In this document: positions 52,901 through 62,940 of the stretch, in pieces
Layout: each line of letters opens with the position of its first letter
How positions within the stretch are numbered: the stretch's first letter is position 1
Source of the DNA: Halictus rubicundus
Lineage: Eukaryota; Arthropoda; Insecta; Hymenoptera; Halictidae
DNA length: 64,000 nt
Assembly (NCBI RefSeq): GCF_050948215.1
Contig: NW_027488774.1
Span: 310,001-374,000 of the forward strand
Direction of reading: 5' to 3'
Translations under genes and position numbers: made by a program
Notes under the pieces: model-generated
What the model was told of the DNA's origin: nothing
Seen by the model: only the letters and a program-made list of their open reading frames with translations
Databases searched by the model: none

Positions 52901-53324
52901 GCGGCATACCATGGAGGAGTGCCCTGCTTGGGCCGGGCCGCGCCGTGTCCTGCGAGCCGCAGTGGGAGGGTGGGACCTCGCGCTGCCGACCGTGGTCGAC
53001 CACATGGTCGGCAGCGTGGGGTCGTGGAAGGCGGTGGCCTCCTTCTGCGAGGATGTTATGAAGCAGAAGGAGGCCGCCGAGCGGGCCCGGGAGCGGGACC
53101 CGGGCTCCGCGAGGAGGGTGTGGGCGCGGGGACGACCCCCGCGCCGGCGTGTGCCCCCCACGAGGGGGGCGGTGAGGGATGGGAGGGCGCGGGGGTCTCC
53201 CCCGCGTCAACCATTGCCCCCGGGAGTGGGGGGCGGAGGGGGTTTGGCGCGGGGAGTATCCCCGCGCCCTGTTTCGCCCCCACCTGTGGGGGCGCTGAAT
53301 TTGGGGGCCCGGGGTGCGAGCTGA
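49986..53324 (+). CDS. ORF2 (APE endonuclease / reverse transcriptase) of the inner retrotransposon
   Basis: A 1112-residue polyprotein for target-primed reverse transcription. The endonuclease occupies about residues 10-220: LQANLNHC with N16, TEP with E43, GDLNARSSTW with D132, SDHS with D207/H208. RT follows at about 440-760: KKAPGPDGVPGG (446-457), SAYRPVCLLDEAGKLFERI, QYGFRRGRSTIDAL, motif A VSLDISNAF with D580, RGVPQGSVLGPLLWN (635-649), and the catalytic YADD with D671/D672. A C-terminal zinc finger CHHC...H....C (C962, C965, H974, C979) is typical of the R1 clade. No stop or frameshift is seen. The last 70 codons are low complexity and lie over a hairpin series, so that tail may be shaped by RNA structure rather than protein function. 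The start is set by the TAATG overlap. Confidence 0.95.
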   Translation: MAHIPRWSPLPVLQANLNHCRQAQDLMVQCLEEWGVGLAVATEPYRVPDHPHWSGDDDGSVAIWWRRHSATVPPCSVVERGRGMVMVKWGRFLVVGCYSSPSYDSAELGMFLDRLGLMIAPYIAGPVLVLGDLNARSSTWGNPGTNARGGVLEDWAEGMELRLLNRGSVPTCVRWNGWSIVDVSFATAAASRRVSNWRVWSGETLSDHSYVLMDVAVVSDSPLDTPLRRGTPSAPRWALKRLDGDLLRAAIIGSAWPSAREREADEGAAWIRGTLQMICDVAMPRVRAQPPRKSVYWWSGELAELRSSAGRARRQYARARRRHFLGGDAEPRVAELYREYRSAAVALKRAIAAAKAKAWDELLLTLREDPWGRPYKAVLGKLRPWASPVTERLDPELLGRVVDTLFPLSEGGRERAPGPAIQWSDEFRVTEWELYQAVRELRARGKKAPGPDGVPGGIMALAMEVLAPAFRSVMDASLRRGVFPTVWKEACLVLLQKEGKPAESPSAYRPVCLLDEAGKLFERIIAARLVEHLSRGGPDLSDSQYGFRRGRSTIDALERLRLLRERAVARGRVLIAVSLDISNAFNALPWSEIMGALDYFQVPPYLREVVGDYLRDREVVFTGRYGIVHSRETHRGVPQGSVLGPLLWNLAYDAVLRVVLPPDTGVICYADDTLVYAEGEDWRRTRHLGEAALDCVIGRIRRMGLTVAATKTEAIWLYSPRVWRLPRGQDLRIRVAETSVAIGPRMRYLGLIIDGRWRFDGHFELLAPRLERTAAALARLLPNVGGPDLKVRRLYVEVVRSIALYGAPVWHRSLEASTPSRKLFERVRRRLALRVIRGYRTISTEAAGLLAVIPPFTVVAAERAKLYHIARSFRRPPGVELTREEEEELEGQNRQARTESLSEWRALLTPSTRPIVRALLPIFYIWCRRRGRLTFRLTQVLSGHGCFGEYLHRMGREPTTQCHHCDEDVDTARHTMEECPAWAGPRRVLRAAVGGWDLALPTVVDHMVGSVGSWKAVASFCEDVMKQKEAAERARERDPGSARRVWARGRPPRRRVPPTRGAVRDGRARGSPPRQPLPPGVGGGGGLARGVSPRPVSPPPVGALNLGARGAS

Positions 53325-53335
53325 CCCGGGCCCCC
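53123..53335 (+). repeat. Three tandem 59-64 bp units, each with two GC-rich hairpins
   Basis: Hairpin a: GGCGCGGGG with CCCCGCGCC (53123-53145), GCGCGGGGG with CCCCCGCGT (53187-53207), and GGCGCGGGGA with TCCCCGCGCC (53246-53268). Hairpin b: GCCCCCC with GGGGGGC (53153-53170), GCCCCC with GGGGGC (53216-53234), and GCCCCCAC with GTGGGGGC (53276-53293). An 11-bp palindrome, GGGGGCCCGGG (53303) with CCCGGGCCCCC (53325), encloses the ORF2 stop. Loops differ while stems are kept, which suggests selection on the structure. A role in 3' RNA recognition by the RT is inferred. Confidence 0.75.
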
Positions 53336-53899
53336 GGGGGGGAGCGTAGCTCCCCCCGTGATTGGCCGACACCCCCCGGGATAGTTTCCCGGTTAGTGGG
53401 GGGTGTCGGTCCCCCCTCCCCCCGATAGGGGAGGGGGACCGTGGGGGGTTTTTGGGGAAAGGAAGGGTCGGGGCGTGCCGGATCGCGCCTCCGACGGCCC
53501 TTCCTTCCGGTGGCGGCGTCCTCTTGCTCTGGCCGGGGCTGGTTCCTTCGGGACACCGGCCCCGAGCGGGGCACGAGGACTCCGGGAGCTGTGGGTGGAC
53601 CGAGCTGGGGCTCGGGAAGCCCAATCCGAAGGCTCCAGGGATGGGGACACCGGGCGGGTCCCTCCGCCCGGGGTCTTATAGAGTAGGCAGTGGGGGAGGC
53701 TAACCCCCTCCCCCGGGGTGGCATGTATTAGCTGGGAGGTGTCCTGTTGAGTACTCGCGTGATCCAGGCACCTCCTGTGTAGCTTAGGTGGGCGTGAGGT
53801 TTTAGTGGGTAGTCTCCGGGGGCTCCGCCCCCGGAGAGAATCCCACATAACCCCGGCTTCCCCCAGGGAGTCGGGGTATGTATAAAACATTTCCTCACG
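53325..53899 (+). other. Structured 3' UTR of the inner element
   Basis: Non-coding and GC-rich. A 12-bp perfect inverted repeat, CCGACACCCCCC (53366) with GGGGGGTGTCGG (53398), encloses a smaller GGGA/TCCC stem. Then come CGGTCCCC (53407) with GGGGACCG (53434), and CTCCGGGGGC (53814) with GCCCCCGGAG (53827), a 10-bp stem with a three-base loop. No AATAAA is seen close to the tail. Confidence 0.7.
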
Positions 53900-53927
53900 A
53901 AAAAAAAAAAAAAAAAAAAAAAAAAAA
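53900..53927 (+). other. Poly(A) tail of the inner element
   Basis: 28 A residues between the 3' UTR and the right target-site duplication. Such a tail is the mark of target-primed reverse transcription. Confidence 0.95.
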
Positions 53928-53943
53928 GAAAGACCTTTCAGCT
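53928..53943 (+). repeat. Target-site duplication, right copy (16 bp)
   Basis: Exact repeat of 47221-47236. The outer ORF2 resumes here: the codon begun at 47236 is completed by 53944-53945, giving the expected QFGF motif just downstream. Confidence 0.95.
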
Positions 53944-55580
53944 CAAATCAATTTGGATTCACTAAGGGAACATCAACCATACATGCAATGGAAATCGTCA
54001 GGAAAGCGGCAATTGAGGCCTCGGCAAAAAACAGATTTGCGGTCATGATCGCCCTTGACGTAAAAAACGCCTTTAACTCTTTGAGCTGGAAGGCAATCGA
54101 CAACGAATTAAAAAACAGGAAAGTATCCGAGTATCTCGTCCGGATAATAAGTGACTATTTCAGGGGCAGAATGGTAGAATACGAAGCATCGGAAAAATCA
54201 ATAGAACTGAATATGAAAATGGGAGTCCCTCAAGGCTCAGTCCTCGGCCCTTTTTTGTGGAATTTGGTGTACGATGGACTTCTAAATAGATCGACACCGC
54301 CGATGACACAAAAAATTGCCTTTGCAGACGACTTGGCCATTATTATTCAGGCTTCTACCACCAATAGACTCAAGCTGAGAGCAGAAGAAATCGCTGAGGA
54401 CACCAAACAGTGGATGACCACGGCCGGACTGTCCCTAGCGGAAGACAAAACAGAAATCATGTGGCTGAATTGTAAATATGTTGACCCGAACCTTTGTTTC
54501 AGAATAGGAGACGCTGAGATAATACCGAAGAATGAATTGAAATACCTCGGAATAATCTTCGAATCCAATAAAAGTTTTAAAAAACAAATCGAGAAGGCAA
54601 CTAATAAGGCCATAAGAACGATGTCTGCCCTCAGCAGGATTATGACAAATAAAATTAAGACTAGACAAACAGGAAGAAAGCTGTACTTTATGACTATGGA
54701 ATCGATCGTGTTATACGGAGCACCAATGTGGGCCGAAGCTGCGGAAAAAATTTTCTTTAGAAGATTACTCAGAAAAACGCAAAAAATGGGGCTTACAAGA
54801 GTAGTAGCAGCCTATAGATCGGTACCGTTAGAAACTTTAGCAGTCTTAGCGGGGATTCCCCCCTGGGATCTCAAAGTATTGGAAAGAAGAAGAATCTTCG
54901 AGGAAGAAAATGATATGACGTCATTTTTGAGAGAACATGGGCCTAACGCCGCGGAGAATAGAGGACAAAATCCACCACCAACTACTGGCATAGAGGAAGA
55001 AACTACGGAAGAAATAGTTGAATTAGCAATTTCCAGGTTCAAAAAACAAATCAGGAAACAAAATAAAGAAATCACTCTCCAAAAGTGGCAAGATGAATGG
55101 AACCACAACGTTGTAGGCCGATGGACACACAAACTTATTCCTGATATAGATAAATGGGTAAATAGGAAACACGGCGAGTTGAACTTTTACCTAACACAAG
55201 CCCTTACCGGGCACGGAGTCTTTAATTTGTTTAGAAAACGCATTGGCAAAACCGAATCAGATGAGTGCTGGTTCCATCCGGGAACCACTGACACACCGGA
55301 ACACACTATTGTCTCATGCCAGAGATGGACGGAGGAGAGGAAGCCGCTCTTGGAAGCCCTACGAACCGATGCGGAATCTCTGTCTACGGAGAAAATAATG
55401 GACGGTATCCTAGAGAGCGAACCTACTTGGAAAATATTTATGGTCCTCTGCAGAAACATCCTAAGCACGAAGGAAGAAGAGGAAAGAAGAAGAGAGAAAG
55501 AGCTGATAGACAATCCGATAATAAGAGGTACAGACGAAGATCTGGAATCTGCCGATGCCGAAATCATGGGAGACCTCTAG
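53944..55580 (+). pseudogene. ORF2 of the outer retrotransposon, 3' part (RT core and C-terminal finger)
   Basis: Continues the frame broken at 47236. Together the parts amount to about 1083 codons from the TTG at 45622, close to the inner ORF2. RT motifs are NQFGFTKGTSTIHA at the junction, motif A ALDVKNAF with its aspartate at 54057, GVPQGSVLGPFLWN, and the catalytic FADD at 54321-54332 (F in place of the usual Y). The C-terminal finger reads CWFH...H....C (first Cys at 55266), so the second Cys is replaced by His. No stop is seen before 55578-55580. Alone, this piece lacks a start and the endonuclease. Confidence 0.9.
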
Positions 55581-56879
55581 ATAAGTATTAATCAGATCCT
55601 AATTTGCGACTAGTAAAAATAAATATTAGAAAGTATGATACTCGCTAAAATAAATGTAATCTCTCTGTGTTGCAGCGCTTCCCGGGGGGGGGGGGACCGA
55701 GGAGCGGAGGACATCGCGGGAAAAGGAGGCCTCAATAGACGGTGGAGGATGCCGAAGGTCAACCGACGCCTGTGAAGAAGCGAATACGCGGGACCAGGCT
55801 AGGGCGACAACAAGGAGATCAACCACCGCTAAGTAGAGGGAGAAACTTCCAAGCTCAACGCAGACAACCCTTCAGCATCTCGGCTCCCCCCCCCTGGCCC
55901 CTCCACACTCCCCCGGGGACGCTGTAGCACGGAGCAGACGGTGGAAGGCAACGAAGCCAAAGGACCAGCGGCGTATTACTTGCGGCTCCGGTTGCAGCTT
56001 CCCAGGCGCCACTTACCGACTCCGGGCAGAGCGCGACACCGCGAAAAGTAGGATAAAGTAGGAATCGTGCGAGAAAGCGAAGATAGCGGGCGAGAAGTGA
56101 CAAGGTAAATCAGGGGCATACTCCCAGCGGCGTATTGCTTAGCACTAAGCGACAAGATGGCGGACGACGCTATCAACACGTGGCGAATTGTATTTTATTA
56201 AATTATAAGGGTTAGGGGAACTTTTAACGTGCCAGATTGTAAACCCGACGTTTTTTGGAAACGGCGAATTTTTTGATATAGAAAAAACAACTGAAAAGGG
56301 TCTATTTTAAAAGATATTTTCAAGAGGGGGGGGGGCTAAAAAATTAAGATGAAAATAAAAATTTGCACCTTTCTAAACGCCCGCCAAAAATTTGACCAGA
56401 TAAAATATTAAAAATCTTGATTTTATAGCTAAAAGAAATTTCGTGGAGCACAGAATACGCGGCTCAGGCCACGGTAATAGTATAATATGTACATAGTCGT
56501 TTCCAGAACACGGGCGGGTAGCACGAAGAAAGTTTATTAGGAGGAAAGTATTAACCGGATAGCATAGAATATATTTTAAAATTAGACAGTTAGGCAATAT
56601 ACTAACCGAAAATAGAAGAAGAAATAGGACACTTGCCCCTCTGTTTCCATACCACAAGGGTAAAACTGGAAAAAATCATAAGACGAGGACGTTAACGATA
56701 GAACAACTCAGGTCAAAGCAATCAAAATATCAAAATTTTGAAATGATGGGGTTACTCGAGTTCAACTACATTGTCTCGGCGTAACACAACACACCACGAC
56801 CGAAAAACGCTCGGAGAAACGGGTAGGGAGGGGGAAAGTCACCGAGGCCTCCCGTGCCTCAGGATTGAATTTGAAAAGC
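55581..56879 (+). other. 3' UTR of the outer element before the right repeat
   Basis: No coding frame of note on either strand. It holds a run of 12 G (55684-55695), a second G-run near 56326, and a short AGCGGCGTATT motif seen twice (about 55968 and 56127). There is no poly(A) between this UTR and the right 1.9-kb repeat, which argues that the two were copied from one RNA. Confidence 0.65.
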
Positions 56880-58778
56880 AGAGCGAATCGAAATCTCACC
56901 GAGCTAACATCGTAAGAGAGCATAGAAACGCGAAAATTTCAACCGCACTCGCGAGTTTTACTTTAATTTATTCTTACTCGAAATAATAAGTATGAGTATA
57001 TATAAAAGTAAAAAGTGAGTGGAAAATTCAAAACCAAAAGGACTATAAAGCCAAAACGCGAATAAAGACGCGATTCACGCGGAGTTCGGGTTAAAAACCC
57101 CTCAGGGGCGGATAAACTCCTAAGAGGAAAATAACTTGAAAGAAAATAGCAGATCATCAACTATAGAATCTCGAAAAACCAAACGCGAACATCTGAAAAA
57201 GAAAAAGAAAAGATTAAACTCTTAAAATTAAATCGGGTACACTTACGTGAAAATAAGATACTTCCAGCAAAATCCGGGAAACGGGAGTGCCGAAAAACTG
57301 CATATACCTGAAAAGAAAGAAATAGAAAAAGACTAGAAGTTTTTAAAAATAGTAGAGATGTCAATTAAATTTTAAAAATAAATAAATAATTAAAACCGGT
57401 GAAATAACAGTGTTAGAAAACGAACAATTACACTCGATAGATTAATACCAAGTGGACTATAAAGCAGTTTAGAATTTCCAAGTGTCAAGTGACGAGAGAG
57501 ATAGAGAGAAAATACATAGAACAAGAGAGGATAGAGAACACCCGAAAGGCCAAGCCGAGAAGTTCACACAACGTGAGGGGTCGGTCGGACGGTGTTACCT
57601 AAAGTAAGGTAGGAACTAGAAGAGTTAAAACCGCAGAGGGATAACCAGTAGTAATTATACACCGGATATAAAGTCTTAGGAGAAAGAGATAGAACTCGGG
57701 TAAAATACAAAAATAGGCCGATCTCAATAAAATTTTAGGGCCGCCCATTTCGAAGGGTGGCGAGTCGAAGGGGGTCGGAAAGGAGAAGTTATTCTCCCCC
57801 CCGAAAACTTTTTTGCTCTGCACCCACCCATTTCGGAGATATAGCGATTAGCAGGCTTATTTTACGGAAATTAGGGAAACGGACCAGACGAAAGTAAAGT
57901 GCTCGCCCGTACCGTTACAACGAGCCGCTGAACGCCAGAATCGGTGAAAGTTGAAAATTAGCGTGCATACCGGGTGACCAAATAATTTCGGATCCTAAAA
58001 AATCTGAGTACGTGGGTCGACTCGGTAGGGGAATCTAAGGGGTGTCTGTGATCTGGGGAACAGAGTTCCCCAAGGCAAAAAATTTGTCGAAACCCCCCCC
58101 CCCCCTTTTCGAGATAACAACACGGACAAGCGGAAGGAGCTGATTCTCGAAAAAACTTTGAACGAGGCAAGTTACGCATTCAACGAGGGCTTTACAAACA
58201 TATAAGAATAAGTGGGGGTCAACTATCCAAAAACCCCCACTTCCCTCTTGCGAAATCCAGAAATTAGCAGAATTTTAGCATTTCTTAGCGTTTTTTCGTC
58301 ACTTTCAGACGATTTTAGATAATTCGAAGCAATTTTAGAATTTTTCCCGTCGATCGCACGAGATTTCTTCAAAAATTCTTACAATTTTGCGAATTTCGTC
58401 AAATTTTCGTAGCTAGTAGGTAGAGAGAATATCGTAGCCGCTAAGTAGATTTCTGCGGACCTCGGCGATTCTGTGCGAATTTTAGATAAGATAGGTTAGG
58501 TTAATAGAAAAAATTAGAATTACAACTGTTTGTGTTGGTTTTTTTTGGTTTTTGGTTAATAAGGTTTAGCTAGTAAATTTTTAGAGTTTAGGTTTTAGAT
58601 TTGTAATCCTAGGGTTAATCTCGAGTTTAGTTACTTTAAGTGTTAGTATATATAAAATAGATTAAGTTTAAGCGAATCGATTAGATTAAATTAAATTAAG
58701 TACATGCGCGACCAGCGATAATAGATTTTTAACGATTTTGTAGAAATTGAAAAGTTAAATAGAGGCAAATACCTTTAA
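56880..58778 (+). repeat. 1.9-kb terminal direct repeat, right copy
   Basis: Near-identical to 41419-43316, starting AGAGCGAATCG and ending AATACCTTTAA. The homology ends at the point where poly(A) begins. All four hairpins of the left copy are kept (57740-58240). Preceded directly by the outer 3' UTR. Confidence 0.93.
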
Positions 58779-58789
58779 AAAAAAAAAAA
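58779..58789 (+). other. Poly(A) tail of the outer element
   Basis: 11 A beyond the shared AA (13 in all), then GGATAGAGG satellite. It marks the 3' end of the outer insertion. No AATAAA in the preceding 30 bases. Confidence 0.85.
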
Positions 58790-59040
58790 GGATAGAGGAT
58801 AGGATAGGATAGAGGATAGAATAGGGGATTGGATAGGATAGAGGAAAGGATATTATAGAGGATAGGATAGGATAGAGGATAGGATATAGGATTGGATAGG
58901 ATAGAGGATAGGATACGATAGTGGATAGGATAGATGATAGGATAGGATAGAGGATAGGATAGGATAGAGGATAGGATAGGATAGAGGATAGGATAGGATA
59001 GAGGATAGGATATTATAGAGGATAGGATAGGATAGAGGAT

Positions 59041-61640
59041 AGGATAGGATAGAGGATGGGATAGGATAGCGGATAGGATAGGATATAGGATTGGATAGGA
59101 TAGAGGATAGGATACGATAGAGGATAGGATAGGATAGAGGATAGGATAGGGGATTGGATAGGATAGAGGATAGGATAAGATAGAGGATACGATAGGATTG
59201 AGGATAGGATAGGATAGAGGAAAGGATAGGATAGAGGATCGGATAGGTGATTGGATAGGATAGAGGATAGGATAGGATAGATGATAGTATCGGATAGAGG
59301 AAAGGATAGGATAGAGGATCGGATAGGTGATTGGATAGGATAGAGGATAGGATAGGATAGAGGATAGGATAGGGTAGCGGATAGGATAGGATAGAGGATA
59401 GGATATTATAGAGGATAGGATAGGATAGAGGATAGGATAGGATAGAGGATAGGATAGGATAGAGGATAGGAGAGGATAGAGGATAGGATAGGATAGAGGA
59501 TAGGATAGGATACAGGATAGGATAGGATAGGATAGAGGATAGGATATAGGATTGGATAGGATAGAGGATAGGATAGGATAGAGGATAGGATAGGATAGAG
59601 GATAGGATAGGATAGTGGATAGGATAGGATAGAGGATATGATAGGATAGAGGATCGGATAGGATAGAGGATAGGATAGGATAGAGGATAGGATACGATAG
59701 AGGATAGGATATTATAGAGGATAGGATAGGATAGAGGATAGGATAGGGGATTGTATAGGATAGAGGACAGGAGACGATAGAGGATAGGATAGAGGATAGG
59801 TTAGGGGATTGGATAGGATAGAGGACAGGATAGGATAGAGGATAGGATACGATAGAGGATAGGATACGATAGAGGATAGGATAGGATAGAGGATAGGATA
59901 GGATAGAGGATAGGATACGATAGAGGATAGGATATTATAGAGGATAGGATAGGATAGAGGATAGGATATAGGATTGGATAGGATAGAGGATAGGATACGA
60001 TAGTGGATAGGATAGAGGATAGGATAGGATAGAGGATAGGATAGGATGGAGGATAGGATAGGATAGAGAATACGATACGGTACAGTATAGGAAACAGGAT
60101 TGGATAGAATAGAGAATAGGATAAGATAGAGGACAGGATATTGTAGGATAGAGAATAGGATAGGATGGATGATATTAAGGATAGAGGACAGGATAGGATA
60201 GAGGATACGATATTATAGAGGAGAGGATCGAATAGAGGAAAGGATAGCGGATAGGATAGGATAGAGTATAGAATAGGATAGAGGATATGATAGGATAGAG
60301 GATAGAATAGGATTGAGGATAGGATAGGATAGAGGATACGATATTATAGTGGAGAGGATCGAATAGAGGATAGGATAGCGGATAGGATAGGATAGAGTAT
60401 AGAATAGGATAGAGGATAGGATAGGATAGAGGATAGGATAGAGGATAGGATAGGATAGAGGATAGGATGGGATAGAGGATAGAATAGGATAGAGGATAGG
60501 ATAGGATTGAGGATAGGATAGGATAGAGGATAGGATACGATAGAGGATAGGATATTATAGAGGATAGGATAGGATAGAGGATAGGATAGGATAGAGGATA
60601 GGATAGGGGATTGTATAGGATAGAGGACAGGAGACGATAGAGGATAGGATAGAGGATAGGTTAGGGGATTGGATAGGATAGAGGACAGGATAGGATAGAG
60701 GATAGAATAGAGGATAGGATAGAGGATAGGATAGGATAGAGGATAGGATTGGATAGAGGATAGGATAGGATAGAGGATAGGATTGGATAGAGGATAGGAT
60801 AGGATAGAGGATAGGATATTATAGAGGATAGGATAGGATAGAGGATAGGATAGGATAGAGGATGGGATAGGATAGCGGATAGGATAGGATATAGGATTGG
60901 ATAGGATAGAGGATAGGATACGATAGAGGATAGGATAGGATAGAGGATAGGATAGGGGATTGGATAGGATAGAGGATAGGATAAGATAGAGGATACGATA
61001 GGATTGAGGATAGGATAGGATAGAGGAAAGGATAGGATAGAGGATCGGATAGGTGATTGGATAGGATAGAGGATAGGATAGGATAGATGATAGTATCGGA
61101 TAGAGGAAAGGATAGGATAGAGGATCGGATAGGTGATTGGATAGGATAGAGGATAGGATAGGATAGAGGATAGGATAGGGTAGCGGATAGGATAGGATAG
61201 AGGATAGGATATTATAGAGGATAGGATAGGATAGAGGATAGGATAGGATAGAGGATAGGATAGGATAGAGGATAGGAGAGGATAGAGGATAGGATAGGAT
61301 AGAGGATAGGATAGGATACAGGATAGGATAGGATAGGATAGAGGATAGGATATAGGATTGGATAGGATAGAGGATAGGATAGGATAGAGGATAGGATAGG
61401 ATAGAGGATAGGATAGGATAGTGGATAGGATAGGATAGAGGATATGATAGGATAGAGGATCGGATACGATAGAGGATAGGATAGGATAGAGGATAGGATA
61501 CGATAGAGGATAGGATATTATAGAGGATAGGATAGGATAGAGGATAGGATAGGGGATTGTATAGGATAGAGGACAGGAGACGATAGAGGATAGGATAGAG
61601 GATAGGTTAGGGGATTGGATAGGATAGAGGACAGGATAGG
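59041..61640 (+). repeat. Overlapping duplications with 1806-bp and 946-bp offsets
   Basis: The landmark GATGGGATAGGATAGCGG lies at 59055, 60861 and 61807. Sequence from about 59041-59843 matches about 60847-61649 at 1806 bp. A 946-bp offset links 60.6-60.9 kb with 61.6-61.8 kb. Confidence 0.75.
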
Positions 61641-62940
61641 ATAGAGGATAGAATAGAGGATAGGATAGAGGATAGGATAGGATAGAGGATAGGATTGGAT
61701 AGAGGATAGGATAGGATAGAGGATAGGATTGGATAGAGGATAGGATAGGATAGAGGATAGGATATTATAGAGGATAGGATAGGATAGAGGATAGGATAGG
61801 ATAGAGGATGGGATAGGATAGCGGATAGGATAGGATATAGGATTGGATAGGATAGAGGATAGGATACGATAGAGGATAGGATAGGATAGAGGATAGGATA
61901 GGGGATTGGATAGGATAGAGGATAGGATAAGATAGAGGATACGATAGGATTGAGGATAGGATAGGATAGAGGATAGGATAGGGTAGCGGATAGGATAGGA
62001 TAGAGGATAGGATATTATAGAGGATAGGATAGGATAGAGGATAGGATAGGATAGAGGATAGGATAGGATAGAGGATAGGAGAGGATAGAGGATAGGATAG
62101 GATAGAGGATAGGATAGGATACAGGATAGGATAGGATAGGATAGAGGATAGGATATAGGATTGGATAGGATAGAGGATAGGATAGGATAGAGGATAGGAT
62201 AGGATAGAGGATAGGATAGGATAGTGGATAGGATAGGATAGAGGATATGATAGGATAGAGGATCGGATAGGATAGAGGATAGGATAGGATAGAGGATAGG
62301 ATACGATAGAGGATAGGATATTATAGAGGATAGGATAGGATAGAGGATAGGATAGGATAGAGGATAGGATAGGATAGAGGATAGGATAGGATAGAGGATA
62401 GGATAGGATAGAGGATAGGATAGGATAGAGGATAGGATAGGATAGAGGATAGGATAGGATAGAGGATAGGATAGGATAGAGGATAGGATAGGATAGAGGA
62501 TAGGATAGGATAGAGGATGGGATAGGATAGAGGATAGGATAGGATAGAGGATAGGATAGGATAGAGGATAGGATAGGATAGAGGATAGGATAGGATAGAG
62601 GATAGGATAGGATAGAGGATAGGATAGGATAGAGGATAGGATAGGATAGAGGATAGGATATAGGATTGGATAGGATAGAGGATAGGATACGATAGTAGAT
62701 AGGGTACATGATAGGATAGGATAGAAGATAGGATAGGATAGAGGATAGGATAGGATAGAGGATAGGATAGAGGATAGGATAGTGGATTGTATAGGATAGA
62801 GGACAGGAGACGATAGAGGATAGGATAGGTTAGACGATAGGATAGGATAGAGGATATGATACGATAGAGGATAGGATAGGATAGAGGATAGGATAGGATA
62901 GAGGATAGGATACGATAGAGGATAGGATATTATAGAGGAT

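Larger units (their letters stand above)
47237..53927 (+). mobile_element. Inner, apparently full-length GC-rich non-LTR retrotransposon, R1-clade-like
   Basis: A 6691-bp insertion in the outer ORF2, in the same orientation. The evidence is a perfect 16-bp target-site duplication, a 5' end beginning with an HDV-like ribozyme, two open frames overlapping as TAATG, a structured 3' UTR and a 28-nt poly(A). It is much richer in G+C than the outer element, so it is a separate lineage rather than a fragment of the same family. Domains are a CCHC ORF1 and an ORF2 with APE endonuclease, RT and CCHC finger, the R1-clade pattern. Both frames are open and catalytic residues are present, so the copy could be young and active. 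Confidence 0.95.
41419..58789 (+). mobile_element. Outer non-LTR retrotransposon, R1-clade-like, with long terminal direct repeats
   Basis: This is the only break in the satellite. It reads in order: 1.9-kb direct repeat, 5' leader, ORF1 with CCHC knuckles, ORF2 with APE endonuclease and reverse transcriptase, 3' UTR, second 1.9-kb repeat, and poly(A) joined to satellite. Without the nested 6.7-kb insertion it would be about 10.66 kb. The left flank ends GGATAGAG and the right flank starts GGATAGAG, which fits an 8-bp target-site duplication, but in this satellite it could be chance. There is no integrase or protease and the ends are not TG...CA, so this is not an LTR element. Assignment to the R1 group (R1, TRAS, SART, Waldo) rests on domain order and motifs. 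Confidence 0.88.

Noticed and set aside
47628..53890. Many long forward and reverse alternative frames over the inner element
   Set aside because: They are shadows of GC-rich coding sequence. None shows a protein family, and ORF1 and ORF2 account for the region.
41419..58778. LTR retrotransposon or endogenous retrovirus flanked by 1.9-kb LTRs
   Set aside because: No integrase, protease or TG...CA ends. The coding region has an APE endonuclease and LINE-type RT, and the right repeat ends in poly(A).
41419..58778. Penelope-like element with pseudo-LTRs
   Set aside because: No GIY-YIG nuclease. The endonuclease motifs are of the APE type and the RT is of the R1 kind.
41411..58797. Firm 8-bp target-site duplication (GGATAGAG) for the outer element
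   Set aside because: Recorded only as compatible, because the word is part of the satellite unit and would be expected on both sides by chance.
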